From Streptomyces sp. NBC_01381 (GTDB taxonomy: Bacteria; Actinomycetota; Actinomycetes; Streptomycetales; Streptomycetaceae), in assembly GCF_026340305.1 (NCBI RefSeq), contig NZ_JAPEPI010000002.1, forward strand, positions 2,108,001 through 2,172,000: 64,000 bases of DNA, read 5' to 3'. Positions within the stretch are counted from its first letter, which is position 1. Each line of letters starts with the position of its first letter. A program made the translations under genes and the position numbers. The notes below the pieces were generated by a model, which searched no databases, had not been told where the DNA came from, and saw only the letters and a program-made list of their open reading frames with translations. Positions 32,565 to 41,827 of the stretch are shown piece after piece.

Positions 32565-33659
32565 TCAGCCTCCCAGCCGCTCGCTCATCAGGTTCGGTTT
32601 CGAGCCGTAGATCTCGGCGGTCCCGAAGGACAGCAGTTGGGACCCGGCCCTCGCCAGTACGCGCGGCTTGACGTCGATCGCGCCTGTGCGTTCCGGTCCG
32701 TACGAGAAAGTGGTGCGGGAGCCGTCCACCCGTGCGTACTTCGACTGGAACGCGCGGTCGCTGCGCACCGGCAGCCACAGCGCGCCGTCCGGGCCGCGCA
32801 CCATGGCCTCGGTGTAGGTGTCGCCCAGCGGTGGGTAAGTGGTGCGCCAGGCATGCCCGTTGAAGGTCATCAGGTAGGTGCGGGCCACGCCGTCGGTGTA
32901 CTGGCTGCCGCCGATGGTGGCCCGGCCGTACGGTTCGAGCAGGATGGTGTGCACGTTGCTGTTCGGCGGCAGCGCCACGTTCGCGTCCCGCCACGCCGTG
33001 CCGTCCCAGCGCAGGACGGTGGTTCCGGCCCCGGTGCTGGTGTCCCCCCAGGCCCAGGCGTCGGTGGCCGTACGCGCATTGATCCCCATGAGGTACAGCA
33101 CGCCGTCCGGGGCGGACTGCGTGGTCCAGGCGGAGCCGTCGTAGTGCAGCACCTTCAGCCCGGTGTCGTCCTCACCGACCACCCACGCGGCACCCGGTAC
33201 CGCGGCGAAGTCCTGGTACGTCCACAGCGTCTGCGGCAGCGGGACGGCACGCCAACCTGCCGGCCCTTCCGCCGACCGGCGCAGGATCTCCCCCTCACCC
33301 CCGCGGTTGTGGAAGATCCACACCTCCTCGCCGACGAACTGCACCTTGCCGAGCCAGCCGGGCTCACCGGCCCCGGGGAAGGTCGTGTCCCGGCTCCACG
33401 CCCTGCCGTCCCACCGGTACAGCATCGGCCGCAGCCCATCGGCGGCGTGCTCGTACCCGGTCGCCCACGCCTCGCCAGGACCACGGGCGGCGAGATCCTT
33501 CACGGTCACCGGCGGGGCGGCGGCGGGGACCGGAAGCGCCGACCAGCGCGGATCCACAGCAGCGGCAGCAGCGGCAGCAGGAGCGGCACCAGCGGCCGGC
33601 GACACCACCGCGGCACACGCGAGCACAAGGCAGACAAGGACCGCACGGAGACCGTTCAC
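32565..33659 (-). CDS. Secreted beta-propeller-like repeat protein (first of pair)
   Basis: A 364-residue exported protein paralogous to the next gene. Signal peptide LRAVLVCLVLACAAVVSPAAG, then repeats with GEAWATGYEH, AAWVVGEDD, DAWAWGDTS cores and RWDGxAW strands (YRWDGRAWS, HYDGSAWTT, RWDGTAWRD, FNGHAWRT). The GTG at 33659 is preferred over 33692 because GGGGGG precedes it and the signal peptide then begins normally. It forms an operon with the second propeller gene, ended by a strong terminator at 31370-31402. No enzyme motif is seen; surface binding or sensing is plausible. Confidence 0.77.
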   Translation of the reverse strand: MNGLRAVLVCLVLACAAVVSPAAGAAPAAAAAAAVDPRWSALPVPAAAPPVTVKDLAARGPGEAWATGYEHAADGLRPMLYRWDGRAWSRDTTFPGAGEPGWLGKVQFVGEEVWIFHNRGGEGEILRRSAEGPAGWRAVPLPQTLWTYQDFAAVPGAAWVVGEDDTGLKVLHYDGSAWTTQSAPDGVLYLMGINARTATDAWAWGDTSTGAGTTVLRWDGTAWRDANVALPPNSNVHTILLEPYGRATIGGSQYTDGVARTYLMTFNGHAWRTTYPPLGDTYTEAMVRGPDGALWLPVRSDRAFQSKYARVDGSRTTFSYGPERTGAIDVKPRVLARAGSQLLSFGTAEIYGSKPNLMSERLGG

Positions 33660-33935
33660 GAGAACCCCCCAGGACGCACGCGAAGGTCGCACAGCCTATT
33701 GGCATGCACACGCCTGCGCACAGACGGCATCCGGCCGATAGCGATCCCTGGCGGTCCCTAGCAGCACGGGGTGCCTTCCAAGGCATCGCGGCCACGAACC
33801 GCACTCGGCGGCTGGGCGTGCTGCGAATACGTCACTTGACGGTATCGACCGCAAGGGCTCCCCCCTAGCTTTCCTCGCGTGGCAGGCCGCAGCAGCCGCC
33901 GTCGAGCATCCCCCCCGAACGACCAGGAGGACCAG

Positions 33936-35255
33936 ATGAGAACCCACCCCGCTAGGCGCGCGTTACCTCTGAACCAGCGGCGTCACAGACCCTCCGGACG
34001 GACCGCACGCGGCAGCCTGTTACGTCGCCTGGGGGCCGTGCTGGCCACCACACTCATGCTCTGCACCTTCCTGGTGACGGGCGCCGGAACCGCGCAGGCG
34101 GCCAACCCGGACACGCACCGCACGGCGACCTGGAACATGCAGAACGGGCGCGACCGGTGGGCCGGCGCCTACGCCCTCGCGCAGACGAGCTCCGTGGTGG
34201 CCCTCCAGGAGGTCCCCGACACCCAGCCCGCCGCTGCCACGTACATCGGCATGCGCGGCGGCGCCCGCGTCTACGAGTGGCGGGAGTCGAGCCGTCACCC
34301 GGTGCGCTATCTGCACATCCTCGACCAGCAGTCCCAGAACGTCGGCATCGTCACGTCCTGGTGGCCCGACGAGGTACGTGAGGTGCGGGGGGTCTACCGC
34401 TCGGCTCTGGCGGTCGGCAACCGCGCCGACAACGTCCTGTTCGCCTCGGTCCATGCCTCCGCCAACGGCGGCAGCGACGCCGCGTCCCTGGTGGGCCGGG
34501 TCTCCCAGGACGCGGCAACCGCCACGTACCAGAACTGGGCCGTCCTCGGTGACTTCAACCGCAACCCGTACGCGCTGCACAACTCCTACCTGCCGCAGGG
34601 CACACGCATCTACAACCCCGGACAGGCCACCCAGCGCAGCGGCGGCGAGCTCGACTACTTGGTCTCGAACGTGGACACGGACAACTGGCAGGCCACCGTC
34701 GGCGTGAACGCGGGCAGTGACCACTGGCCCGTCCACTTCAGTTCGATGCGCGGCGGCGCCGAGCCGAGGGAGCTGACCATCCACCCGGAGAACTCCGACA
34801 CCCGCGTCCTTGACGTGTACGAAGGTCAGGACCGCAACGGCAGCCACGTCATCATCTACGACCCCAACGGCGCCTCGAACCAGCGCTGGCGCCTCTTCCA
34901 CGTCGGCACCGGCAGCAACGGAAAGCCCATGTACCGCGTCGTCAGCTCGGACAGCAACAAGTGCCTTGACGTCCAGAACGGTCTGGCCAGCAGGCCCGGC
35001 AACTACCTCAACATCTGGGATTGCCACAACGTCAACGGCGACCCCGACCCCCAGCGCGACACCCAGAACTTCACCCTGGAGCACCCCAACGCCGCGCTGC
35101 CCAACATGACGATGCTCCGCAACAACGCCACCGGGCTGTACGCCAACATCGACGGCGGCGGCTCCGGCAACGGCACCTGGGTCGTCCAATGGCCCGACCA
35201 GATCGGCCAGTTCCCCGTCGCCAACGAGACCTTCTACCTCCACCCGACCGTCTGA
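33936..35255 (+). CDS. Secreted CdtB-like nuclease fused to a ricin-type lectin domain
   Basis: A 439-residue exported protein. A long signal peptide ends near residue 55 (GAGTAQA). Residues 60-272 are an endonuclease/exonuclease/phosphatase domain closest in motif order to cytolethal distending toxin subunit B: TWNMQN (Asn67), ALQE (Glu92), VHASANGGSDAASL (His173), LGDFNRNP (Asp206, Asn208), RSGGELDYL and SDHWPVHF (Asp262, His263). All catalytic positions are kept. Residues 278-437 form a ricin-type beta-trefoil (SNQRWRL, CLDVQNG) like the CdtA/CdtC binding subunits, here on the same chain. AGGAGGA precedes the ATG at 33936. Monocistronic; no CdtA or CdtC gene nearby. Confidence 0.87.
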   Translation: MRTHPARRALPLNQRRHRPSGRTARGSLLRRLGAVLATTLMLCTFLVTGAGTAQAANPDTHRTATWNMQNGRDRWAGAYALAQTSSVVALQEVPDTQPAAATYIGMRGGARVYEWRESSRHPVRYLHILDQQSQNVGIVTSWWPDEVREVRGVYRSALAVGNRADNVLFASVHASANGGSDAASLVGRVSQDAATATYQNWAVLGDFNRNPYALHNSYLPQGTRIYNPGQATQRSGGELDYLVSNVDTDNWQATVGVNAGSDHWPVHFSSMRGGAEPRELTIHPENSDTRVLDVYEGQDRNGSHVIIYDPNGASNQRWRLFHVGTGSNGKPMYRVVSSDSNKCLDVQNGLASRPGNYLNIWDCHNVNGDPDPQRDTQNFTLEHPNAALPNMTMLRNNATGLYANIDGGGSGNGTWVVQWPDQIGQFPVANETFYLHPTV

Positions 35256-35309
35256 TTCTCTCTCCGACTCCGACCGACACGGGGGTCGTCCTGTGGCGAA
35301 AGCGGATCC

Positions 35310-36137
35310 CTAGCCGGACGTCTCGTCGCCCACACCGCTTTGGGCGAGGCGCCGGCGTTGCCCTTCGTGTATGTCGTTCACCCACTCCCAGCCAGGCTTG
35401 GCCGATGGGCCGAGCCGCGGGTCGCTGGGAACGTGGGCGTCACGCAGGGCGTGCAGGTACGCCCGATCCTGATTGATCCTTGCGCGTACCTGATCGGCTC
35501 TGGCGACGGACCCGTGACCGGGGATGAGGACATCGACGCCGTCCGCCACCTCCTCGAGCAGCCGCAGCCCGAGGAGGTAGTCCTCGATCGGGTCTGCGGT
35601 GTCGTCGAGCATCGGAATGAAGACATCAGAGAGCATGTCGCCGGCGACGAGAACCCCGCGCTCTTCGATCAACAGCGCCGCATGGCCCGGGGCATGCGCG
35701 GGATGCTCAATGATCCGGACCTTGGGGCCATCCCAGGGAATCTGCGCGGCTTCAGCAGGCAGACCGGTAATGAGGCCGAACAGGTCCAGCGGTGTTTCCT
35801 CGGCGATTTCCGGCGGCAGCCCCTCGGCGGCGCGGGCCTTCCAGTCCGCGTGCGACAGCAGTTCTCGCATATGAGCCGCGCAGCGGGCCGTACCGTAACG
35901 AGGCGCTTTGCCAAGTTCGGCATGCCAGAGGACGTGATCCCAATCAGGATGCGTCGAGAAGCCCGCTATGACGGGCTGGCCCAACTTACGAAGGTCGTTC
36001 GCCAGGCAGACCATTTCATCGCCCGTGATACCGGCGTCCACGAGCAGCACGCCGCCCTTTCCCTGCACGACAGCGGTGTTGTTCTGGAGCAATTCGCTCT
36101 GGTGGGTCAGCACACCCTCCGCGACCTGCTGCAGCAT
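35310..36137 (-). CDS. MBL-fold metallohydrolase
   Basis: A 275-residue metallo-beta-lactamase-fold hydrolase. Metal motifs: STHPDWDHVLWH (H-x-D-x-DH form), AHAPGHAALLI (His), AGDMLSDVF (Asp) and PGHGSV (His). The DWDH arrangement is a variant of HxHxDH in which the first His pair is spaced HPDWDH, as in several hydrolase subgroups. The start ATG at 36137 is chosen because GGGAGGATTCCC precedes it; the longer reading to 36251 begins with TTG and has no ribosome site. Substrate unknown. It is convergent with the CdtB-like gene. Confidence 0.85.
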   Translation of the reverse strand: MLQQVAEGVLTHQSELLQNNTAVVQGKGGVLLVDAGITGDEMVCLANDLRKLGQPVIAGFSTHPDWDHVLWHAELGKAPRYGTARCAAHMRELLSHADWKARAAEGLPPEIAEETPLDLFGLITGLPAEAAQIPWDGPKVRIIEHPAHAPGHAALLIEERGVLVAGDMLSDVFIPMLDDTADPIEDYLLGLRLLEEVADGVDVLIPGHGSVARADQVRARINQDRAYLHALRDAHVPSDPRLGPSAKPGWEWVNDIHEGQRRRLAQSGVGDETSG

Positions 36138-36261
36138 GGGAATCCTCCCGCTCGTGGTCGGCAGCCGCGTCTCGACCGGCACTCGAAAGCCCTGCCAAAA
36201 AGTCTGGCGCACACCACTCTCGACGGCAATGGAGAGCTGATCCACTGACAAGAAGGCAGAA

Positions 36262-36291
36262 AGCCCCGGACCGTCGCACCCGGCCGGGGCT
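36262..36291 (-). terminator. Intrinsic terminator of the DUF4232 lipoprotein gene
   Basis: AGCCCCGG (36262-36269) pairs with CCGGGGCT (36284-36291), followed on the minus strand by TTTCTGCCTTCTT. It lies 20 bases after the lipoprotein stop. Confidence 0.75.
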
Positions 36292-36311
36292 GCCCTGAGA
36301 GCGCGTGGGGA

Positions 36312-36998
36312 TCAGAAGTCGTACGGCTTGGAGGTGTTCCAGTTCAGGATGTCCGCGCTGGTCCACTTGAAATTCGACGCGGCACCCGTCTCGTCGTACA
36401 CGTTCAGCGAGACGCCCGGGTTCGTGTGGCCGGCCTCGTCGCGCAGGGCGAGCGCCAGACCCTGTGCGGCGCGCTTCGGGGATCCGTCGGAGAAGAGGGC
36501 CGCCGCGGAGTAGACCTTGCCGTCGGGCTGGATCGTGATCCTGGAGTCGCCGCCCTCGGAGTCCTTGGAGAGCGGCAGGACCTCGTCGGTGTCGCCGAGC
36601 TTGACGGACGGGTGCGAAGTGACCCAGCAGGGCTTGGAGGTGTCGTTCCGCCCGGTGATCAGCAGGTGCTCGCCCTGCTCACCGCGGAACCGGTGCAGGA
36701 CGGAGAAGTCGATGTCCTGGTCGCCGCACTGGCTGACGGACGCGGCGTCGGAGCCGTTCTGCACGCCGCCCGCGGCGGGCTTGTTCCCGGTGTTCTCCGA
36801 GGCGTTCCCGGTCTTCTCGGTGGAGCCCTTCTCGGTCGCCCGGCCGTCCGTGCCGGTGTTCTTGCCGACGTCCTCGCTCGCACTGCTCTTGGCGTTGTCG
36901 GTGGCGTTGTCCCCGCCGCCGCAGGCGGTCAGACCGCCCAGGGCGAGGGCGGCGGTGGCGGCGGCCAGGGCGGCGGTGCGGATGCGGGACGTACGCAT
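36312..36998 (-). CDS. DUF4232-type secreted lipoprotein
   Basis: A 228-residue lipoprotein. The signal peptide ends in LTAC (Cys26) followed by GGG and a low-complexity Ala/Thr/Glu/Asn linker to about residue 88. The C-terminal 140 residues match the DUF4232 pattern: CGDQDIDFSV, EHLLITGRNDTSKPCWVTSHPSV with a second Cys, and ALALRDEAGHTNPGVSLNVYD. These are cell-surface proteins of unknown role, common in Streptomyces. The ATG at 36998 has GGGGGATCCTCAC upstream and its own terminator follows the stop. Confidence 0.88.
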   Translation of the reverse strand: MRTSRIRTAALAAATAALALGGLTACGGGDNATDNAKSSASEDVGKNTGTDGRATEKGSTEKTGNASENTGNKPAAGGVQNGSDAASVSQCGDQDIDFSVLHRFRGEQGEHLLITGRNDTSKPCWVTSHPSVKLGDTDEVLPLSKDSEGGDSRITIQPDGKVYSAAALFSDGSPKRAAQGLALALRDEAGHTNPGVSLNVYDETGAASNFKWTSADILNWNTSKPYDF

Positions 36999-37354
36999 GT
37001 GAGGATCCCCCGTGCGGTGATTCGGTTCGCGGACGGCTTGTCCGCCGCGGTCGTGACCAGCCTGCCCACGCCCACTGTCGTTCCGCTGACGCCGTGCTGC
37101 CGTTCCACTAACACTGCGGAAGCACTTCTGATCCGGCTCGTGGAATGCCATGCCCCCGCAGCTGCTCGACGCCGGCCCGGCGAAAAGCGTGGTGTGCGGG
37201 ACCGACGGAACCGGGTAACGTCTTGCCCATGTTCTTCCAGACGCTGATTTACGAGTGAGGGCGTGATGGGCCCCTGCTGACGTCCCTCGACGTCGCCGCG
37301 CCCGTCCCCCACCGATGAATCCGTAGGTCCCTTCACATCATTCCGGGAGAACCC

Positions 37355-37564
37355 GTGAGCAAGAACATCAACAACCCCGTGGGCATGGGCGGCGGCCAGC
37401 GCAAGAAGCTGTCCCGCGCCGAACGGCAGAACAACGGTCCGCACCGCAACCGCGACCGCCAGGGCGCCGCCGACCAGAAGGCGGAGCTGGTGCGCAAGAT
37501 GCGCGAGAAGGTGGCCGCGGCCGAGGGCGCCGGGCAGCCGAGCGACGACACCGAACAGAGCTGA
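37355..37564 (+). CDS. Small basic protein, DUF6243-like
   Basis: A 69-residue hydrophilic protein beginning MSKNINNPVGMGGGQRKKLS, then a Lys/Arg-rich helix and an acidic end. This start is typical of the conserved Streptomyces small-protein family DUF6243. No membrane segment or Cys. The start is GTG at 37355 with GGGAGAA upstream. Function unknown; the sequence suggests a mostly disordered or helical cytosolic protein. A strong hairpin follows at 37597-37633. Confidence 0.8.
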   Translation: MSKNINNPVGMGGGQRKKLSRAERQNNGPHRNRDRQGAADQKAELVRKMREKVAAAEGAGQPSDDTEQS

Positions 37565-37596
37565 CACACCGCCGCCGCAGGGCGGCACCGTAGGGG

Positions 37597-37633
37597 GCAG
37601 GGCCCGGACCGCGACGCGCGGCCCGGGCCCTGC
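37597..37633 (+). terminator. GC-rich hairpin terminator after the DUF6243-like gene
   Basis: GCAGGGCCCGG (37597-37607) pairs exactly with CCGGGCCCTGC (37623-37633) around a 15-base loop. Confidence 0.7.
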
Positions 37634-37785
37634 TGCCTTACCGGGCGCGGCCGGTCCCGCTCGGCCTGCGAGCCCGCAGCCGCGTCGGAGCACGTGACGC
37701 GGTGGTGACGGCCGGCTGGCTAGCGTGTGGTCAGTCGTGGCGCCATACGCCCGGGGAGAACAGCAGGCGGGGGAGTGTGGTGGTG

Positions 37786-39424
37786 ATGGCCGTGTTCGAG
37801 CCTCCTCTGCGGCGTCAACTCAGCGCTCCCGCCCGGGAATCCGGCACCGCCGGCTCGCCCGCCCGGGAGTCTGGCACCCGGCGTGGCACGGACGCGCGAG
37901 GCCAACGCCTCGACCCTGACGTCCGCGCCACGTTCCAGCGCGCTTTGGGGCACGACTTCAGTGACGTACGAGTGCACACCGATGCGCAGTCCGCAGCCGG
38001 AACGCGCCGCCACGGAGCGGCGGCATGCGCTGGCGGATCCGACATCTTCTTCGCCCCTGGGCACTACGAACCGCACCTCGACCGGGGGCGACGGCTGCTC
38101 GCCCACGAACTCGTGCATGTCGTCCAGCACCACCGCGCCGGCGCCGGCGCCCCGCGCGTCTCCCAACCGCACGACCCGGCCGAAACCGAGGCAGGTTCGG
38201 CCGTCGCGGCTCTGGGCTGGGGTGGTCTGCGGGCCGCCTACCCGACCCTCACGACCGAGGTCGACGGCGATTCCGGCCGTCGGGCGGCCACGGCACCGCC
38301 CAGCATGTCGAGCCGTCCGGCACGGATCTCCCGGCTCGAGCTCACCTACGACGACGGGCCCGACGCAGCCGGCAACACCGGCCGAGTGCTCGACGCCCTC
38401 AATGCCGCAGGGGCGCGGGCCACGTTCTACCTGGTCGGCAAGCGAGTGGTGCAGGGCGAGAACTGGCGCCTTCTTCGACATGGCCGCAGGCGGCCACTGG
38501 CTGGGCAATCACGCGTACGACTGGAACGACGCCAAGGACAACCACATCTTCCTGTACGGCACGGTGCAGGAACGTGCCGAGAAGATTCTCCAGACGGAAT
38601 GGGCCATCCGCGACGCGCTCATCAGAGGGCGGGACGACGCGCAGCGACGGAACATCTGGGCCGGCATTCCGGAGCCCAACCGGTCCTACATCGCAGATGT
38701 GATCGCCCACGGAACCGGGCGCTTCCGGACCCCCGGATTCAGGAGTCACGTCTGGACCGCGGACGGTGCGACCTCAGCGGCGGCCCTCTCCTCGGTGAAC
38801 CAGGTACTGGCCGCCAGTGGTCTGCGCACGCTGGTCATCACCAAGGTCGGGATCCTCTCGCGCGAAGGCGTCACCGTGGACCCCGAGGACTATGTGAAAG
38901 GCCGGACCAAGGAACAGATCACGGCCACGGTGACCAAGGAAGTGTCGGACAACGACGCATCAGTGCTCCTGCACTCGCGGATCGCTGCCTCCGCGGAGGC
39001 GACTCCCGCGATCGTGGCCGACTTCCAGAAGCGGAAGCTCACGTTTGATCCCACGGTTCAGGGCATGGTCGGCAAGGTCTACCCGAGGCCGGGCTTCGCC
39101 GGCCTCGGCGCGATCTCCGATCCTCCGACCACCCAGCAGATATCGGCGGCACGGTCCTACCTGCGCACGAAGCGGGCCATATTCGGCCCCTATGTCTCCG
39201 GCAGTCTGGCCATCGGCATCTTCCAGTTGGCCCAGCGTGCCGGAGCGCATGAGGTCGACGATTTCATCACCGAGATACGAACGACCACCATGCCGACGCC
39301 GACCGGTCCTGTCCCGCTGGCGAACTGGATGGCCGTGAACCCGGAGTGGAGCCTCTTCCTGGGCTTCTACGAAAACTGGCGCCTCGCCAAGCCCTTCCCC
39401 CGCGTCAAGGGCGTCACGCTCTGA
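37786..39424 (+). pseudogene. DUF4157 metallopeptidase-like domain plus NodB polysaccharide deacetylase, frameshifted
   Basis: Two overlapping reading frames join into one protein of about 545 residues. The first frame (from ATG 37786) holds a DUF4157 domain (LDPDVRATFQRALGHDFSDV, VRVHTD, and the zinc motif LLAHELVHVVQH) and then enters a NodB deacetylase (LTYDDGPDAAGNTGRVLDAL, ATFYLVGKRV). At 38461-38475 coding continues in the frame one base further on: FFDMAAGGHWLGNHAYDW and RFRTPGFRSHVWTADG carry NodB motifs 2-4, then a C-terminal domain to 39424. Skipping one base in TGGCGCC restores the frame. DUF4157 proteins are associated with extracellular contractile injection systems. It may be a broken gene, a sequencing error or a programmed shift. 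Confidence 0.8.
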
Positions 39425-40656
39425 GAGCAGCTATAGGGGCTGGGTGGGGGGCGCTGCGGGGAGCGGAGTACGAGCAGGGTGATCTCGCTGGGGGCGAAGA
39501 CGCGGAACGGCGGGCCCCAGAAACCGGTGCCGCGGCTGGTGTAGAGGAGGGTGCGGGTGCCGTGGCGGCTGAGGCCGGCGAGGGCGGGCTGGTCGATGCG
39601 GACGAGGTGGTGGAAGGGCCAGATCTGGCCGCCGTGGGTGTGACCGGAGAGCTGGAGGTCGACACCGCCCGCCGCGGCCCGGTCGACGAACTTGGGCTGG
39701 TGGGCCAGGAGCAGGACGGGGTGGTCGGGGTCGGCGCCGTCCAGGGCACCGGCGAGGTGGGCGCGGTGGCCGGCCAGGCCGGAGGACTCGGCGGTGACGT
39801 CGTCCACGCCGGCGACCACGAGGGTGTCGCCGCCGCGTTCGAGCAGCAGATGGCGGTTGCGCAGCGGCTCCCAGCCCAGCTCGTCCATCAGGTCGACCCA
39901 GCCCTGGGCCTGGCTGTAGTACTCGTGGTTGCCGGTGACGTAGACCCGGGCCCGGGTGGCTCGCACGGTGCCGAGCGGAGCGGCCTGGGCGCGGCGGCGT
40001 TCGGCCGTGCCGTCCGCGATGTCGCCGGTGTGGCAGACCAGATCGGCGTCCAGGGTGTTGACCGTCTCGCAGACCCGCGCCGACCAGCGGGCGCGGTCGA
40101 GCGGGCCGTAGTGGGTGTCGGTGATGAGGACGACGCGGGTGCCGTCCAATCCGGCTCCCAGGCGCGGGAGTTGTACGTCGAGCCGGCGCACCCGTGGAAC
40201 CCGGCGGGCCTCGGCATACCCCCAGGCGAGGAGCACGGCGGCCACGCCGAGGATCGCCCACGTGACGATCCGGGCCCGGTCCTGGCCGTCGCCCACGCCG
40301 GCCACGGTCAGGGCGAGGCGCAGCAGGACGCCGAGGAGGAGGGACCAGGTGAACAGTATCCAGCCGGCCCCAAGGAGGGTGTCCCCGACGATGGCCGCCC
40401 GGTCCTGCTGCCGCCGGCCGTGGCCGCGCATCATCGCGAGCGGCATGGTGATCAGACCGAGGACGAACAGGGCGGTGCCGCCCAGCGTCACGGGGAGGGG
40501 CCAGTGCTGGCCGGCGTGCAGCAGCACCCAGCAGGGGACGGTCCACAGCAGGACGGGGGCGATCAAAGGGATGTAGCGCATCAGCCGGCGCAGTCGGCTC
40601 TGCTGGGTCGCATGCGCCGCACCGTCCGCGGATCGGGCTTCGCTGATGTCGGTCAC
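39367..40656 (-). CDS. Membrane-bound metallophosphoesterase
   Basis: A 429-residue protein. The N-terminal half has four or five membrane helices (about residues 27-50, 54-75, 91-115, 133-150). The C-terminal half is a calcineurin-like phosphoesterase with VLITDTHYGPLD, HTGDIADGTAE, YVTGNHEYY, LLLAHQPKF and LSGHTHGGQIWPF, the complete dinuclear metal motif set of the YkuE/YaeI type. The GTG at 40656 is preceded by GAGGAGGGGAAGC. The last 20 or so residues after TLLVLRSP are antisense to the end of the frameshifted gene (58-base convergent overlap) and are not family-like. Confidence 0.88.
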   Translation of the reverse strand: MTDISEARSADGAAHATQQSRLRRLMRYIPLIAPVLLWTVPCWVLLHAGQHWPLPVTLGGTALFVLGLITMPLAMMRGHGRRQQDRAAIVGDTLLGAGWILFTWSLLLGVLLRLALTVAGVGDGQDRARIVTWAILGVAAVLLAWGYAEARRVPRVRRLDVQLPRLGAGLDGTRVVLITDTHYGPLDRARWSARVCETVNTLDADLVCHTGDIADGTAERRRAQAAPLGTVRATRARVYVTGNHEYYSQAQGWVDLMDELGWEPLRNRHLLLERGGDTLVVAGVDDVTAESSGLAGHRAHLAGALDGADPDHPVLLLAHQPKFVDRAAAGGVDLQLSGHTHGGQIWPFHHLVRIDQPALAGLSRHGTRTLLYTSRGTGFWGPPFRVFAPSEITLLVLRSPQRPPPSPYSCSQSVTPLTRGKGLARRQFS

Positions 40657-40909
40657 GCTTCCCCTCCTCAGGTAATCCAGACTGCCGAAACGCGCACTGT
40701 ATCCGCACCGTGTGGACAGTGAGCCGCGCCCGGCCACCGCCCCGCCCCCTACCCGCACTTCCCGCACGAGCGCAGGGAAGCCTTCGCCCGCCTCAACCCG
40801 CCGCTGTTCGGTCCGGCGCACGGACACAGGCGGCGGTGGGCGACTGGAGGGGTGGCCACAGGGTGTGAGCTATGTTGGGTGACGAGTGACATGAGAGGGA
40901 GGCCCGTCG

Positions 40910-41827
40910 GTGTCATCCGGGCAGCAGGCACGCGCCCAGGCGGCCGCCATCACGCCGGGCGGGAAGTCGCCGGACCATGAGCGCGCCCCCGGCGAGCGGG
41001 TCCGTGCGCTGTTCGACGGCCATCGGCTGTCCCCGGGGCAGCGGCGCATCGCCCAGTACCTGATCGATCACCTCACCGAGGCCGCGTTCCTCTCGATCAC
41101 GGAGCTGGCGGAACGGGCCGGTGTCAGCCAGCCGTCCGTGACCCGCTTCGCCGTTTCCCTCGGGTTCAGCGGTTATCCCGCCCTGCGGGACGCGCTCCAG
41201 CCGATCGCCCTGAGCGCGGTCGCGGGCTCCCCGGGGGGCAGCAGCCAGTTCCGGCGCAACGCGCTGCAGGAGGCCGTGGACGCCGAGATCGAGAACCTGC
41301 AGAACCTACGTCGCCTGCTCGCCGACACCGACCAGGCGCTGGACATCGGGCGCGAGCTGGCCGGTTCCGTGCCGCTGACGGTACTCGGCCTGCGGATCTC
41401 GGTGTCCCTTGCGGAGTACTTCGCTTACGCGGCCCGGCGCATCCACCCCGACGTACGCCTGGTGACCCGTGGCGGCAGCGTGGCCTACGACGCCCTGCTC
41501 CAGTCCCGGGCGGCGGGCGGGACCTGGATGCTGGCCTATGCCATGCCCCGGCACGCCAAGGAGACCCTGGGCGCGCTCCGGGCCGCGCGGAGCGTGGGGC
41601 TCCGTACCGCGCTGATCACCGATCCCACCCTGGGGCCGCTGGCGGACGCGGCGGACGTGACGCTGACCGCGGGCACCGGGTCCCGGCTCGTCTTCGACTC
41701 GTACGCGGCGCCCGGCCTGCTGTCCGCGGCCCTGCTGCAGGCGATGGCCGACGCGGACCCTGAGCGGACGCAGGCGCGCCTCGAAAGCTACGAGCAGGTC
41801 GCCGACCAGCACGGATTCTTCCTGTAG
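40910..41827 (+). CDS. MurR/RpiR-family transcriptional regulator
   Basis: A 305-residue regulator with an N-terminal RpiR helix-turn-helix (LSPGQRRIAQYLIDHLTEAA, then AERAGVSQPSVTRFAVSLGF) and a C-terminal SIS phosphosugar-binding domain (about 140-265; VLGLRISVSLAEYFAYAARR, LVTRGGSVAYDALLQ, TALITDPTLGPLADAADVTL). It starts with GTG at 40910, GAGAGGGAGG upstream. No sugar gene is directly downstream; the AT-rich element at 41873-41890 after its stop is a possible target. Confidence 0.9.
   Translation: MSSGQQARAQAAAITPGGKSPDHERAPGERVRALFDGHRLSPGQRRIAQYLIDHLTEAAFLSITELAERAGVSQPSVTRFAVSLGFSGYPALRDALQPIALSAVAGSPGGSSQFRRNALQEAVDAEIENLQNLRRLLADTDQALDIGRELAGSVPLTVLGLRISVSLAEYFAYAARRIHPDVRLVTRGGSVAYDALLQSRAAGGTWMLAYAMPRHAKETLGALRAARSVGLRTALITDPTLGPLADAADVTLTAGTGSRLVFDSYAAPGLLSAALLQAMADADPERTQARLESYEQVADQHGFFL

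Noticed and set aside
37786..39424. A contractile injection system locus around the DUF4157 gene
   Set aside because: No sheath, tube, baseplate or AAA ATPase genes occur in the window; only the single effector-like gene is present.
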